Origin: Ganoderma boninense
Lineage: Eukaryota; Basidiomycota; Agaricomycetes; Polyporales; Polyporaceae
Direction: 5' to 3'
Assembly (NCBI GenBank): GCA_002900995.3
Contig: CM035308.1
Coordinates: 3,560,089-3,624,088, forward strand
DNA: 64,000 nucleotides
Shown here: positions 45,788 through 57,330 of the stretch, piece by piece
Position numbering within the stretch: the first letter of the stretch is position 1
Layout: each line of letters starts with the position of its first letter
The notes under the pieces: model-generated
Databases searched by the model: none
What the model saw: only the letters and a program-made list of their open reading frames with translations
Told to the model about the DNA's origin: nothing
Program-made: the position numbers and the translations under genes

Positions 45788-46606
45788 CAACGTCGAATCC
45801 ACGCGAGGGCGGACCAACGATGAGGAGCAGTAAGGACAACAGCAGAGGCAGGAGGCGCAGCGGCAGGAGGGCGAGTGAGAGTTCGTCGAGCACCGCCACG
45901 AACGGGAACTGACGATGATCGAAACTCAGACAAGCGCCTACTTACCGCCATCCATCTACAGCACCGTTATCAGGGCGTTTCCAACTGTTTCCTGGATGGA
46001 GGATGCGTCGACGAGGTCTGGGAGAACCGTGGGACGCTGTTCAAGGTATTAGGTGGCCCGTGCGCTCTCGTCCTTGCCAATTTATGCCCTTCAGAGCGCC
46101 TACCGGAGACCCAAGCGGAGCTCAAAATCCCCCAGTTTGATCCCGCGGCCGCAGCACATACATACTACACCCTCATCATACACCGCGATTCGACCTACCT
46201 GAACAGAGACGATGCACACGGCCCGACATCCCCTTGTCTCGGAATTCCAGCAAGACAACGACAGTCTTCCGAGGTGACTGATGCTGACATACGCTGCGGG
46301 ACAGGTTTCTTGCCAGCTTTACAGGGTTCGCAAGATGGCGATGACTCCTTCGCATTGTTGGCAATCTGGTCGATACACAAGATGGCCGGCGCTGGACTAA
46401 GGCTGTCGTGCGAACATGAAACCAATCCCATTGCGACATCGCGTCCTTGGAACGGCCTGCAGTGATCTCATCTATGTACTTACCCCGCCTTGATCCCGCC
46501 GGAACCCCCCTGGCCTCGACAGATTCATCATTACATAAATTGCCCCGCAAAGATGTGCCGTTACTGTTACGAGATCTGTACACTCCGCGATCCCATACTT
46601 AGACTC
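45788..46606. other. Intergenic between XPA-like copies 1 and 2
   Basis: Open frames here are not conserved with anything I recognise. Confidence 0.4.
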
Positions 46607-48058
46607 TTACGTTACCGAGCACTGCGAGCCCGGAGAGGCCTGAGAGGACGTCGGAGACAAGAGGAAACTATGATGGTTCGCCCGGCGGAGTCCCACAGGC
46701 CGCCTGCGTCGCAGGTCGTCCCGCACCGCGCCCACAGGGCTCTGGCCACTGACGTCTAGCCATGCCGCCGCAGGGTCAGACCACGTTTCCGCGACGGGAT
46801 CGTAGCGTATCCCGCATCCCAACGATCCGGAGTACTAGACGACACGATAGAGGGTCAGCGAAGCACGCGCGCTGTGAGCAGCGGTCCGGGGAGAAACACT
46901 CACCGCATCGTATACCTCGTACAGGACACAGGTCCGCACGGTCTGTTCGTATGTGTGTCCGTGCGCGACGAACACGTTCCGCAACGCCATCAGCACGCGC
47001 TCTGCATAGCCTTCGCTCCACTCGTAGTGTCCGTGCCCATGCCCGCATCGGCGACCCGGAGCATCGAAGAACTCCAGGTCGTCGATGCGCGCCCCCCACG
47101 CGCAGCGCGGAGGCAGCTTCGGCGCCTCCTTCAAAACGTTCTGGAGACACATAATCCACGGCGACGAAACGCGAATAGTCTGGTCGCGAGCGGGGTAGCC
47201 TCGCGCAAAGCGGACAGCGCGCTGCATGGCCGCTTTGCGCGAGTCGCTCAGCACCGACTGGCCTCCAGTGACTGTGACCTCATGTTGGGCATCGCGCGAC
47301 GCCGTCCTGTCCAGGGCGGCGTTGCACGCCGACCATATCCAGGTGGGGAGGCTTGCCTTTACTTGTTGCAGCTTCCGCGAGCGTCCGACGTACGGGTCGT
47401 ACGCGGGCGGGTCCGGAGGCGGGCTGGGGAGGGTGAGGTCGTACTTACGGCCGGGCTGGTAGCTGAGCGGGATGGGGAACGAGGTTGCATCGCCGTGCTG
47501 GGTGAGATGGCGGTCGTAGAGGCGCTTCAGCCTACGTATGGAGAAGAAGCAGGGGTAAAGAACGGGGGACGGAGACAGCCGAAGAAGGTACTCACCACTT
47601 CCAGAGACCGCACGGCCCGCCGTACCGGTCCCACGCCAAACCCTCTACACTCCTCTCGTGGTAGAGACGGATAGGATGACCATCGACAGACCTGAGCAGC
47701 GAAGTAGGTAAGCGGGTTTTCCTACATGCGTGCCTCAAATACTCACACTCCGCTCCTATAAGCAATCTTGTGGAGATCATTGGGCTTGAGACGGTAGTGA
47801 CTGACGGCCTCAGCTCTAGGAATCTGCGAGAAGTGAATCAGTGGAGGCCGGCGGGGGGATGAATCACATGGGAATGCATCGAAGACTCAGAGTACTCACC
47901 AATTGGTGCTGCGGCAAGTCGCAGTCGATCCACCCCGCGGGCACGTCGATCTCAAGCTTCCTGCTTCGAGCCCCCCCGTGCGCATGTGAGTTGGCATGCT
48001 TGTGTTTGCCTTGAGCGGTCCAGCTTCGACGGCGGTGGACGACGGTCCGGTGGGACAT
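46607..48058 (-). CDS. XPA C-terminal-like domain protein, copy 2
   Basis: Start MSHRTVVHRRRSWTAQGKHK, His/Arg-rich, then DVPAGWIDCDLPQHQL joined to IPRAEAVSHYRLKPNDLHKI and IRLYHERSVEGLAWDRYGGP. This order (short acidic/Trp lead, x-K/R-x-E-A-x-x-x-Y-x-L-x-x-x-D-L, then Y-x-x-x-x-V-x-x-x-A-W-x-R-x-G-G-P) resembles the DNA-binding C-terminal domain of the nucleotide-excision-repair protein XPA, but without its zinc finger. The rest is family-specific: LPTWIWSACNAALD, VLKEAPKLPPRCAWGA, YEWSEGYAERVLMALRNVFV, YEVYDA, and last exon TWSDPAAAWLDVSG. Introns keep frame, including YDA joined to YSGSLG. Function unknown; nucleic-acid binding is a guess from the fold. Confidence 0.7.
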
Positions 48059-50883
48059 GGTGGGAGGAAGGAAGGGCTTGGAGGAACCGGTGGGAGAAAA
48101 ACGGCGCTTTTATATGCGCGCCGGGGCAGTCTAAGGTCCTTGGCTCGAACATACCAAATTCTCAGGATACCGGCTTCCAGACAGCGCTGATGTCGCGATT
48201 GACGCGTCATTAATGAAACGCGTCTGTGGCACTCAGCGCGCGCGCACCGAGCGAGCGTCCCTGCGCCGCGCTCGACCAGCGGCAGTGCCAACGGGACTCG
48301 CGGAAGACGTATGTTGATAACCGAGACGGACGTGATCGCCGTTAGCGGAAGCGCAGAGACCGCGGACTTGTTGTGTAGGTATGGCGCCCTACAAGACTTG
48401 GAGCGTTTCGAGCATCCAGCGACTCAGATTTCCTGTATTCTATGGCACAAAGATCGCCAGTAGGCCGTCAGCAACAGGGAGGCACAGATACCCAGTATGG
48501 CCCTTATCATGTGCGAGGGATCGAGCAAGGTCCGCGCGGCCGCCATCGCCTCCGGGGCGACGAGGAGAGTTGTGATACCAGATACAAGGTCGACGCAAGA
48601 GTGAGGGTGAGCTTCTGCCGTGTGCCAATGGCTTGGCAGGCACAAGAGCACTCGTGGCGCGAGGTCGATGAGCTAGGGAATGGTACGTCCTGTAACGCGT
48701 GAGCACAATGTTGGTGATAGTTTCGACATTTTGTAGCGCATACAGCATACTTGGAATCGAAAACTGGGCCTGGATTTTGGAAAGGAGGAGCGAGCTCACC
48801 AGCCTGGTCATGATGATACTTGCGTGGTTTCAAACCGTTGGCCGTCTGGTCGGAGACCCCCAAGCCCGAGACCGAGACTGGCCCATCGAACCCATTCCTC
48901 CTGTAGAAACGAAGGGAGCTGCGCGGGGTCTCGCCACGATCGCAATCGGTGAGTGGTGAGAAGACAAGAGCAATCTGAGCAACGACGGTTCGACAAAACG
49001 AACTTGCCGCAATGTCCCCATTTTGGTAAGTGTAGCGCCCGCCAGGCACCCAATCGGAGCAATCTGCCGAGTGCTTGCCGGCACAGCACTTGCTTCTCTA
49101 CCACCATGAGCTGTCCGTTTCCGGCCCTGTGCATTACAACGCCTGCTAACGAGCTTTGCATATATCATCCTCACAGAGCATTTCAACTGGTCACGTTGTC
49201 TTGCTGAAATGCTGCCAGTGGTGTTTCCATTGACGTGAAGTGACGCCTCAACAAGTTGAAGGCTCGGGGTGATGGATGGGCGGGCATTTGTGATTGTTCA
49301 GTCGTCACCTCGCTCACAAAACGCGTCCGTAGCACTCGGTGCCGGGAAACCTTGTGCCTAGACCGTCTGATCGTAACAGCAGCCGAATCATACGACACTC
49401 CGAGTCACTGCCACGCACGACTCGGACGCATCGTGGGCAAAACAGCAATCACAGCATTCTAGGAACTTATACACAAAGCCATGCATACATCTACGCCCTG
49501 CGCTTGAGCTCCGGGTCCATAGCCTCCCTCATAGCGCCTCCATCAGAAGACGGCCCCTCAGCTGAGAACGTCCCCTTCAAGTTCTGCTGCGCGATCGCAC
49601 CCACCCTCCTGCCCTCGCTCATCCTCGCCTCCACCCACTCCGGGATCGCCGCCTCGCGCCCCCCGTGCGCATCCCCAAAGACTGTCGGCAGTCCCCATTG
49701 AACGTTGACCGAGGCCACTAGTATTGGTGGCCTGCGCGCTAGGCATCCGCTGCCCTCCCACCGACATGCTGCCGCGCCCCACCATCACCCCATCTCGACC
49801 GCCCCCCGCCGCACGGGCTCGCGCGCGAGCGAAGGTTCCGCGGTGGACATGAGTGGGCGCATGCGCGTCTGCGACGACGGGGACGTCGCACGCTGCCTCG
49901 GCCCGTTCGCCAACGCCAGCGCGTGCGCACCGTCGCCATCTCCATCTCCCAATGGACGTGTGGGTGGAAGTCAGGGCGTTACCCCACCTGGGGCCGTGCC
50001 CCGGGTGGCGCGCATGATCATAACCTTGCGGAGGAAGGAGCGGTCGCTCTCGCGGCGCATGTCACGCGGGTCCGCGTCCAGTGTGACGAGGATCTCTGGC
50101 TGTCGGCGAAGCATTTGGCGGCGTCCTCGGGCAGGGCGCGCTACACACTCTCGTATTGGAGGTGGACGGTCCCGCCGAGATGCCAGCCCGGGAGGAGAGG
50201 CTTGCTTCGCGCGAGGAGAGCGTAGTGGGGATCGCACGGTTGTGGAGGGTGAGGAGGAGCGTGATGCGAGGCCGCCGGGCCCGTTGCAGATGACTGAGAT
50301 ACAGGACGACGACCCAGTGGCTGTTGCTGCTGACGGTCTGTGGAAGAACGCCCAGCGACGTCCAAGACCGGCGTCGAGCCTTGTCAAATGTTCTGCACAC
50401 TGGTCACTCACGTCGTTGATTTGCCTGTGCCTGTCTGGTCGAGTTACGCGGCTGGAACCTAAGCGGTGATTTGTGCTGAGCCTGTTGGTTCAAACATCGG
50501 CAAATTCAATTTGTCGTCGTAGATGAGATCCGATCGGTGGTTGTAGGAGGTCGTGGACAGTTTGTAGGTCCGACAAGTCAGTTTGATGCGGACGCTGAGA
50601 CAAATTAGTCTGATATGGGCAAGTACGCAGTGGTTTATTTTTATTTGAAATTTCGGTCGCATGATTGCCGGCCAGGCATATCGCATGGGAATTTCCGAAG
50701 TCAAGAACGCCGTTCAAGGTACTAAATTTCCATTTTTCGGACCATCCAGGTTTCATCCAGGTTACACAAAGCATCACACAGCAAGCGTGGACGACGACCA
50801 CGATCAGACCAGAACTACGACTATCGTACATCGCACCGTACGACTGCAACTCTCAGACTCAGCGCCGTATCAAAGTCAGGCCT
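48059..50883. other. Region with weak, unassigned coding signals
   Basis: Minus-strand frames at 48424-48811 include a hydrophobic stretch (MIRAILGICASLLLTAYW) and may be exons of a membrane protein. At 49491-49945 minus frames (for example VNVQWGLPTVFGDAHGG and PEWVEARMSEGRRVGAIAQQ) read like a real C-terminal exon before a stop at 49491; upstream exons may reach 50411 (ESDRSFLRKVMIMRAT). I recognise no family, and exon joins are not certain, so I do not call a gene. Confidence 0.3.
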
Positions 50884-51481
50884 TCAAGAGATAGTGACGC
50901 GCTTCGGGGCCTGCGCCTCGGTCTGGCGCGGGTACGTCACAGTGAGCACCCCATTCTCCATCGCAGCCTTGATCTCCTCGGGCTAATGGATCGACGACAA
51001 GTTCAAGTCAGCCACTCTCCACGCGCGCGCGCTCGCAACGCCGGCTTACCTTGACGCCCTCGGGGACGGGGAGCGAGCGCGAGAAGCGGCCGAAACGGCG
51101 CTCGCGCACGACATAGCCGTTCTCGTCGCGGTCGGACTCGAACTTGGACTCGCCCGAGACGGTGAGGACGTTGTTGTGCACGTCGATGCTCACGTTGTCC
51201 TTGTTCACCCCCGGGAGCTCGAACGCCGCGGTGACGAGGTTCTTGTCTTTGTCCTCGTGGACGTCGACCCTGAGAACGAGCGTCAGCTTGGAACCGCAGC
51301 ACTGAGAAAATAACAATAACAGACGTCCGTACCTGGGGATGAGAGAGCGAGACGCGGTGTTGGCGGACTGCCGCTGGACTTGGGTGTTGGCCCCGGCGGT
51401 GCGACGGGCGAAGGCCTCGTCAAAGAGGCGGTCGAACTCGGAGAAGAAGGGCTCGTTGTTGAAGACAGTGAAGAGAGACAT
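50884..51481 (-). CDS. Small heat shock protein (HSP20 / alpha-crystallin family), copy 1
   Basis: About 150 residues, three exons. N terminus MSLFTVFNNEPFFSEFDRLF, DEAFARRTAG; alpha-crystallin domain from VDVHEDKDKNLVTAAFELPG, NKDNVSIDVHNNVLTVSGES, YVVRERRFGRFSRSLPVPEG to the last exon MENGVLTVTYPRQ (the G-V-L signature), and a C-terminal PKRVTIS tail with the I/V-x-I/V-like motif that docks oligomers. Typical cytosolic holdase that keeps unfolded proteins soluble. It diverges from copy 2 at 52213 across about 730 bp, so the two may share heat-shock elements. Confidence 0.92.
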
Positions 51482-52212
51482 AGTGGTGGGAGGTATCAGA
51501 GGTGAAGCTAGAGGAGTAGATGTGGTCGACTGGTCGGTGAGTGTCAGGTTGGCAGTGGGGAAACGGGGATGACCTGCTCGCTTTTATGTCCATGGGGCCC
51601 TGGAAAGGCGCCCATGTATGGAAAGTTTCGAGACATATGGCCACGGTATCCGGAAAGTACCAGTACACACGCGGAGCCACGGTCCCGCAAGGGTCCAGGT
51701 CTCATGAGAGCGAGAAAGATCGAGAACAAGCGCCTCGCGCGGGCGTTGAGTTGCAAAAGAGGAAGTGGACCAAACAGATGTCAACTTCGCTAATTGCATG
51801 CTGTGCTGGATTGTGGCGCGGGCGCTCCTCGTTGCGCTCCTCTTTCTTTAACCTCTCGACTGCGGAATCTGGATCCATGCTCTCCGAAATATGGCTGTGG
51901 AGACGACATTTCAGGCTGGATAAGGACGTGGGGCCCGCATAAACTGGCTCAACATTGCTGTAAGTTGTCCCGACTGACGTCTGTCGCTGACCAACCGAGA
52001 GTTCTAGACATTTCTGCGTTTGTTCCGCCGCGCTGCTGCCGTCAGAGCAAGGTCATCGACTCTAGCCCCTATGACTTCATGGCCTTCGTCACTGCATGAT
52101 GCATATTCCTTGCATGGGCCACGCATGTTTGCCGTCCGAGGCTCCGACCGCGGCCGCGGCGGGATATATACCTCAATACCCCTGCAGCAGTCTCGTCCCC
52201 AGAACATCCACC
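51482..52212. promoter_or_regulatory. Shared divergent HSP20 promoter with a heat-shock-element candidate
   Basis: At 52001-52015 gTTCtaGAcatTTCt is three alternating nTTCn/nGAAn units with one mismatch. ATATATA at 52164-52170 is a good TATA box about 45 bp upstream of the copy 2 start. On the other side, ATAAAAG (minus strand, about 51580-51586) is a TATA-like box for copy 1. Heat-shock factor control is the expected regulation. Confidence 0.55.
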
Positions 52213-53130
52213 ATGTCCATGACCACCTTCTTCAACGAGCCCTTCTACACCCTCTCCGACTTCGACCGGCTCTTCGACGAGGCGTTCAACGCCCGCACGT
52301 CGGTCTCCCCCCGCGCCCAGGTGGAAAACGTCGCCACCAGGCCCATGCGCCCCCGGTACGTCTCCTCCCCCCTCCTTCCCCCCCTCTCTAGCCATGTCGA
52401 GTCTGAATCTCCCACATTCGTTCGGGGGTGCTGACGCGGACGCGGCCAGGATGGACCTGCACGAGGACAAGGACCAGAACATGATGACGGCGCAGTTCGA
52501 GCTGCCGGGCCTCACCAAGCAGGACGTCAACATCGACCTGCGCGACAACGTGCTCACCATCTCGGGCGAGTGCGCCATGGAGGCCGACCGCGACGAGCAC
52601 GGCTACTCCGTCCGCGAGCGCCGCTTCGGCAAGTTCGCCCGCTCCCTCCCCGTCCCCCAGGGCATCAAGGTGCGTGTCCCGTTCCCCGTTCCCCGTTCAC
52701 TCGACTCCCACCGGCGGCGCATCAGCAACTTTATCACTTCCTGGGGAGACCCTGGACTTCCTTGACGTCCTGGGTAGGCGTCTCAGGCCGCCCCAGACCC
52801 CGGCAGGCTCTAAGCCAGCCTCGCAAGCAGCTGGCTTAGAGCCTCGTGCTTCTGAAAGCTCCCGATGCCGCTTCTCCAGGCAGTCAGGGTCGTTAAGGAG
52901 CGCTGAGGTGTGAAGATGCTGATGGGGCCCCCGCCCGCCCCCCATGCGTGCGAAGAGACCCGCATCGGTCTCTTCGCACGCAGGACAGCTGTTGCGTTCG
53001 TGCTGGTGCTGACGCGAGCGTGCGTTCGCAGGCGGATGAAGTCAAGGCGAACATGAACCACGGCGTGCTCACCGTCACGTTCCCCCGCTCGACGCCCGAG
53101 CAGGCGCCGAAGAAGATCACCATCGCTTGA
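52213..53130 (+). CDS. Small heat shock protein (HSP20 / alpha-crystallin family), copy 2
   Basis: Exons 52213-52355, 52450-52669 and 53032-53130 give 153 residues. MSMTTFFNEPFYTLSDFDRL, FDEAFNARTS, then the alpha-crystallin domain MDLHEDKDQNMMTAQFELPG, TKQDVNIDLRDNVLTISGEC, YSVRERRFGKFARSLPVPQG, MNHGVLTVTFPRS, and the tail APKKITIA. The same intron positions as copy 1 show a duplication, now divergent. The second intron is 362 bp, about five times longer than the matching intron in copy 1, and contains two strong hairpins. Cytosolic chaperone, expected to be heat-induced. Confidence 0.92.
52805..52844. repeat. Perfect inverted repeat (14-bp arms) in the HSP20 copy 2 intron
   Basis: AGGCTCTAAGCCAG at 52805-52818 pairs with CTGGCTTAGAGCCT at 52831-52844 across a 12-base loop. 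Confidence 0.85.
52945..52983. repeat. Perfect inverted repeat (16-bp arms) in the HSP20 copy 2 intron
   Basis: TGCGTGCGAAGAGACC pairs with GGTCTCTTCGCACGCA over a 6-base loop; coordinates good to 1 base. Confidence 0.82.
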
Positions 53131-54626
53131 GCTCCGCCAGAGTTCACACTCGGGCTCGGGCGTCCTCGTGGAGAGGCGTTGTAAGATATGAATGCGATTG
53201 TGTTGCTGCATTTGTGTAGGGTTTAGTGCTACGCGCAGTGTGCACCGATGTACTGCCTGTGGACCTTGGGAGAATTGCGCAAAGTATATGTGTCAAGCTT
53301 GGTCGCGTGCTTTCCGAGTCGCGTGCTCAGCCGTGCCGTAATGTCCGAATATCTGGGGACGGAGTGCCTGATCGTCTCGAAGAACGCATTCCTCGCCCTA
53401 AGTCGTGAGCACGCAATCCTTGTACACGCAAGTGCGTGGAGATCGATTCGTGCCGACTGGGTTCACTCAGGGAGGGTGGATATATGCGCCGCCGTGGATG
53501 ATGACAGTGCTGTCGTTGTCCGTACTTCCGCCGCGGGTGTTGAGGAATTATTGAGTGGGTGAGCTTCGACCGGCACACGATGGCCCTCTGAGATAAATCA
53601 GATCGCTTAAGCGCGGCCCAAAACTTGGGGGAGGGTTTGAAATTCAGCCAGATTGATACTGCCACTGCGTACGGCGATCGAAACGAGAAGCATCCACGGA
53701 CGAGGAATGTCGAAGAACCTCGAAGAACGTGGTCGAAGAGTCGAGGGCGCGCCGTACCGTTTTTATTGAATATGCGGATGTGTGTGTGCGCGCGTGAGAG
53801 CGGAACGTCATGTTCGACTAAGCACCCGAGCCGACTCGGAGGAGCCATTGCACAGCTAGATGCTGGTGTTGGGGCGGAAGAATCCCCTAGCCCCACTCTA
53901 GGTCCGCGGCCTTGGTCAAGCAGTCGGCGTTTCACGTTTCACTGGCAGCTGCCCGCATCCCATGAATGGCTGGAGTTATCAGAAGGGACGTTGGGCGTTA
54001 GTCGGGGACAGCGCATCGGGGCGGGGGGGGGCAACAGTTGGACCGTGGCATCCGCCGTGAGGCCATGCAATCCGAGTGATGATCGATGAGAACTTCGAGG
54101 ACGTTCGAGCTCTTTCTTTGTCAATTCCCACACAGAGTTGAACATGGCACTGAGGACTGCCTCCGCACGCCTTCGCCACTAGTCCTGGTGTGACCTGATT
54201 TCGCGCCCCTCGCAAGGAAGAAAGGAGGCAGAGGTGGGGACGCGCGCGACTCCCGACGGGGGCGCGATGTCACGTTCAGCCTCCGCACAGCCGACATTGT
54301 TCGCTGAAGGCAGCATAGCGCGGAAGAAGCCCTGCGCAGTGGGTCATGCGACACTCACCAGGCATCCTAGATCCCAGCGCGATCGGCACAAGACTCGGAT
54401 TGGGTAACAACGTTACCATAATGGGCCAAGGGACGTGCTCATGTCGCCTGCTGTGCCCTCAAAAGCCAGGCATGAAGCACGGGGGTCCCCCAGTCCCCCA
54501 TCGCATCTCTTCCCTTCTCCTCCACATTCTCTGCTATTGAAAGCTACAGTCGGTCGTTTCAAGTCATCATCAACTGTGAGTGCACGTTATTATAGTAACC
54601 CATATTCCGGCATTGTTTGACCGGAC
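53131..54626. other. Intergenic, no gene supported
   Basis: A 203-codon minus-strand frame (53327-53935) has no conserved features. A run of G (about 54021-54029) and a repeated CCCCCAGT-like stretch are the only notable sequences. Confidence 0.4.
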
Positions 54627-54726
54627 NNNNNNNNNNNNNNNNNNNNNNNNNNNNNNNNNNNNNNNNNNNNNNNNNNNNNNNNNNNNNNNNNNNNNNNNNN
54701 NNNNNNNNNNNNNNNNNNNNNNNNNN
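54627..54726. other. Assembly gap, 100 N
   Basis: Exactly 100 unknown bases, a standard placeholder for a gap of unknown size. The F-box fragment on its right starts at the gap edge. Confidence 0.99.
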
Positions 54727-55012
54727 CACAATAGGTGTTGCGGGAATCGTCGAGGACATCGAGGCGGCCCTGCCTGGAGTCGTCGACCCGGAATGCTCGG
54801 GGATCCCATACGTTGTGTACCGCTTTAAGCTTCCGTTTAGGCCCGCGGAGCAGTTTAGGTATATCAGTGAGGTGGTCATGAGCATGACGGGGTTTACTGT
54901 CGAGGTAAGCACATGTAGTGTCTGCCGCTCGGGCTTTGAGAGGGGGGCTGAACATTATCTGCAGTCGCATGACCCCGACTACGAGAAGACGGAGCAGACG
55001 TGGACGGTTTGA
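54727..55012 (+). pseudogene. F-box family gene, C-terminal piece cut by the assembly gap
   Basis: Encodes IVEDIEAALPGVVDPECSGI, YVVYRFKLPF, SEVVMSMTGFTVE, then after an intron (GTAAGC to CTGCAG) DPDYEKTEQTWTV and stop. It matches the tail of the paralog at 58.0-60.0 kb (VVEDAKEALPGVVDPGCSAI, MTMTGFALL, DESLQSWTV). The upstream part is lost in or beyond the gap, so this is either a partial gene in the assembly or a real fragment. Confidence 0.75.
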
Positions 55013-55082
55013 CGTTTGCGTGGAGTGGGAAGGCGCAAGCAGTGACAACATTCGAAGGGATGTTGCATGACAGATTGACGTC

Positions 55083-55640
55083 GATTCTAGATATCCTGGC
55101 TGTAGACGTCTCGTATTCGTATTCCCAGTTCGTTGTGTACCGAACACAGCGTTGACAAATTGAGGAGACTTACAGGACATGTCGATGCCGCCTGATGACG
55201 CAGACGAGACGCCGTGTCGCATGGAGATTGACTTGTTGCCAGCTCTTCGGCGACGTGACGGGATGTGGATGGCGGCGGCAGCCCGAACTTGCCAGACGAC
55301 ATCAGAGAGACGTTCGACTTCCTCGCGAATGGTGCCCTCGTGTTCCCAAAAAGGAGCAATTTCGGCGGCGAGGTCGGCGGCGTGTTGAGCTGCGACTGAC
55401 TGGTGGCCACGGCCTCTACGGATATGGCCTGCTCTTTCAGCCCCACCATCTCGGCGACCTTCTGTGCGATGATTTTTTGGTTGCTGGCTTCCCGTCCGAC
55501 TCTCGTCTACGTCTGTGGGACCCGGTTCGCAAAATCACGGACCTCGAAGACGTCATGCTCAATCGCGGCCTCCTGCGTAACCGTCTCTTGTATCTTAACC
55601 CCGGCGATCCTGAGCAAGACCTACGCGAATGAAATGTAAG
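55083..55640 (-). pseudogene. Possible decayed gene, coiled or helical protein
   Basis: One minus-strand frame reads like real protein for about 90 codons (LLRIAGVKIQETVTQEAAIE, FEVRDFANRVPQT, then ASNQKIIAQKVAEMVGLKEQ, AISVEAVATSQSQLNTPP), but a TAG sits in the middle after VPQT with no likely intron. No family recognised. Could also be chance. Confidence 0.35.
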
Positions 55641-55938
55641 GAGAGAAGACGCCAGTGCCATCGGCAGCAGCTCGGTAGTGCTCGAGCCCCAGACCATGGG
55701 AGTGGAGGGGAATGCGCCCTTTCCCTGTACTATATGCACATTGAACAGTATACGGGAGACGGATATGGTTAGTACAAGTCCGTTGCTGCCACCACAGACG
55801 GCGCTATCCAATGAGCACGCACTTTCGGGAAGCAGGTTCGAGTTGCTCTACAACGTTTACGCAACTGGACATATTCATGAACGTTGACCACGTCAAACGG
55901 ATCCAAGGTATGGAAATAAGACCCACCTGAATGGAGTA

Positions 55939-57330
55939 CTACGGGACGGGGCTCGATGCCTCAAAGGCCTGGACCTCACCCTCAAGCCAATTCCACAACT
56001 TAGCCCCCACTGCATCGTCATACACCTCCGGATGACACCTCCCCACCCGCGCCCACGGAATCATGAACTGAGCGCACGGTCATCACAATCCAGGCAGCTT
56101 CGCACGGCCAGGGAAGACGCACCTCGCCGTTATAGTTGAGTGCTTCCGGCATCGTGCCCGCAAACAGCTGCGTGAGCGCGCCAAACGGAGTGGGGTAAAG
56201 TAGAAACGCTTCCTAACCAGGATAGCACCGCATTAGCTTTAGCTCTGAATAACCCGGGGAGGCGCACTGGGCCCTTACCAGCGCAATCTTGATGAACACG
56301 GAGGTGTGGCGAGTGAGGTTGGTTTTGAAGTTGCCTACGTCGAACGGGTCAACGGCGAAGTTGAATATGTGTGGTATGGAGTTGACATACCTGGATTCAC
56401 GGAGATAGAAGTAATACCTCGGTCCGCGTACCTCTTCGCAATCTGACGTGCCACAATGGCGTTTCCCTGCGCCGTTCAATGTCAGCTGTCCACCTGTCGG
56501 TGAGAAGGACAGGAGCGGTACGTACGTGTTTACTCTGGTAGTACAGCTGCGTCGTGCCAAGCGCCCTCCTTGCAGGACCCTCTCGGAATGTGTCGTATTC
56601 GAGCGTTTGCAGATATGCGCCACTGGACGAGGTGGTGATCACTCTCGCGTGATGGTCAGGGGACGTCTGCACCCCGGCGAATAGCGCAGGCATGAGGAGC
56701 TGAGAGAGGTAATAGTGCCCGACGACGTTCGTGCCCCATTGGAGGTCGTACCCGTCTTGTGAGAGCTGTTCGATGGGTGTCCACATCACACCGCTGTGCC
56801 GCGAGCCATAAGCCTCTTATCATGTTCTACAAGTGGCCCGTAACGGGACTCACGCATTGCAAAAGAGGATATGGAGCTCCCGTTCTTTACTGAGGAACTC
56901 CTTGGCCGCGTTCCTGACCGACCGCAAGCTAGCGAGGTCGAGCTCCAGAAATAGGGGCTCTTTACCGGTTTCTTCTCTCAAGGATGCGATGGCGTTATCC
57001 GCGTTTTTACGACTCCGTGCCGCAAGGTACACCTTCGCGTTGTGTTGCAATAGTACCTGTGATCGATCAAGGCGAATGCGCGGGACAAGGGGATATGTAG
57101 AACCCACCTTGACTGTTTCATAGCCACTCCCACTGTTCCCACCTGTTACAAGAAAGAAGAAATGAGCGAGCGAGGCTCGCTCTAAGTGGTCCAGTCGACA
57201 TACCGGTCACGATGACGGTTCGTCCAGACAGATCTGGGATCTGGTCGACGTGGAATGTGGGCGAGGGCGGCCACAACTGTACAAAGACAGGCCAGGTGGT
57301 CTGTTTCCAATGGGAGAAGGCGGAACCCAT
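55939..57330 (-). CDS. Short-chain dehydrogenase/reductase, paralog of the 35.7-kb gene
   Basis: Start [20 protein letters not shown]; exons give the nucleotide-binding motif [101 protein letters not shown], catalytic YYQSK, SISVNPG, then [20 protein letters not shown] and the C terminus [32 protein letters not shown]. Same exon plan as the gene at 35728-37194, about half the residues identical by eye. The glycine motif has Ser in place of the usual Ile (GSG for GIG), which could affect cofactor binding. Otherwise intact. Substrate unknown. Confidence 0.87.

Noticed and set aside
49705..50469. 254-codon plus-strand open frame as a gene
   Set aside because: It is Arg/Ser/Gly-rich as expected for the antisense of a GC-rich exon; the minus strand looks more protein-like.
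53327..53935. 203-codon minus-strand open frame
   Set aside because: Basic, low-information composition, no family, no promoter or splice support.
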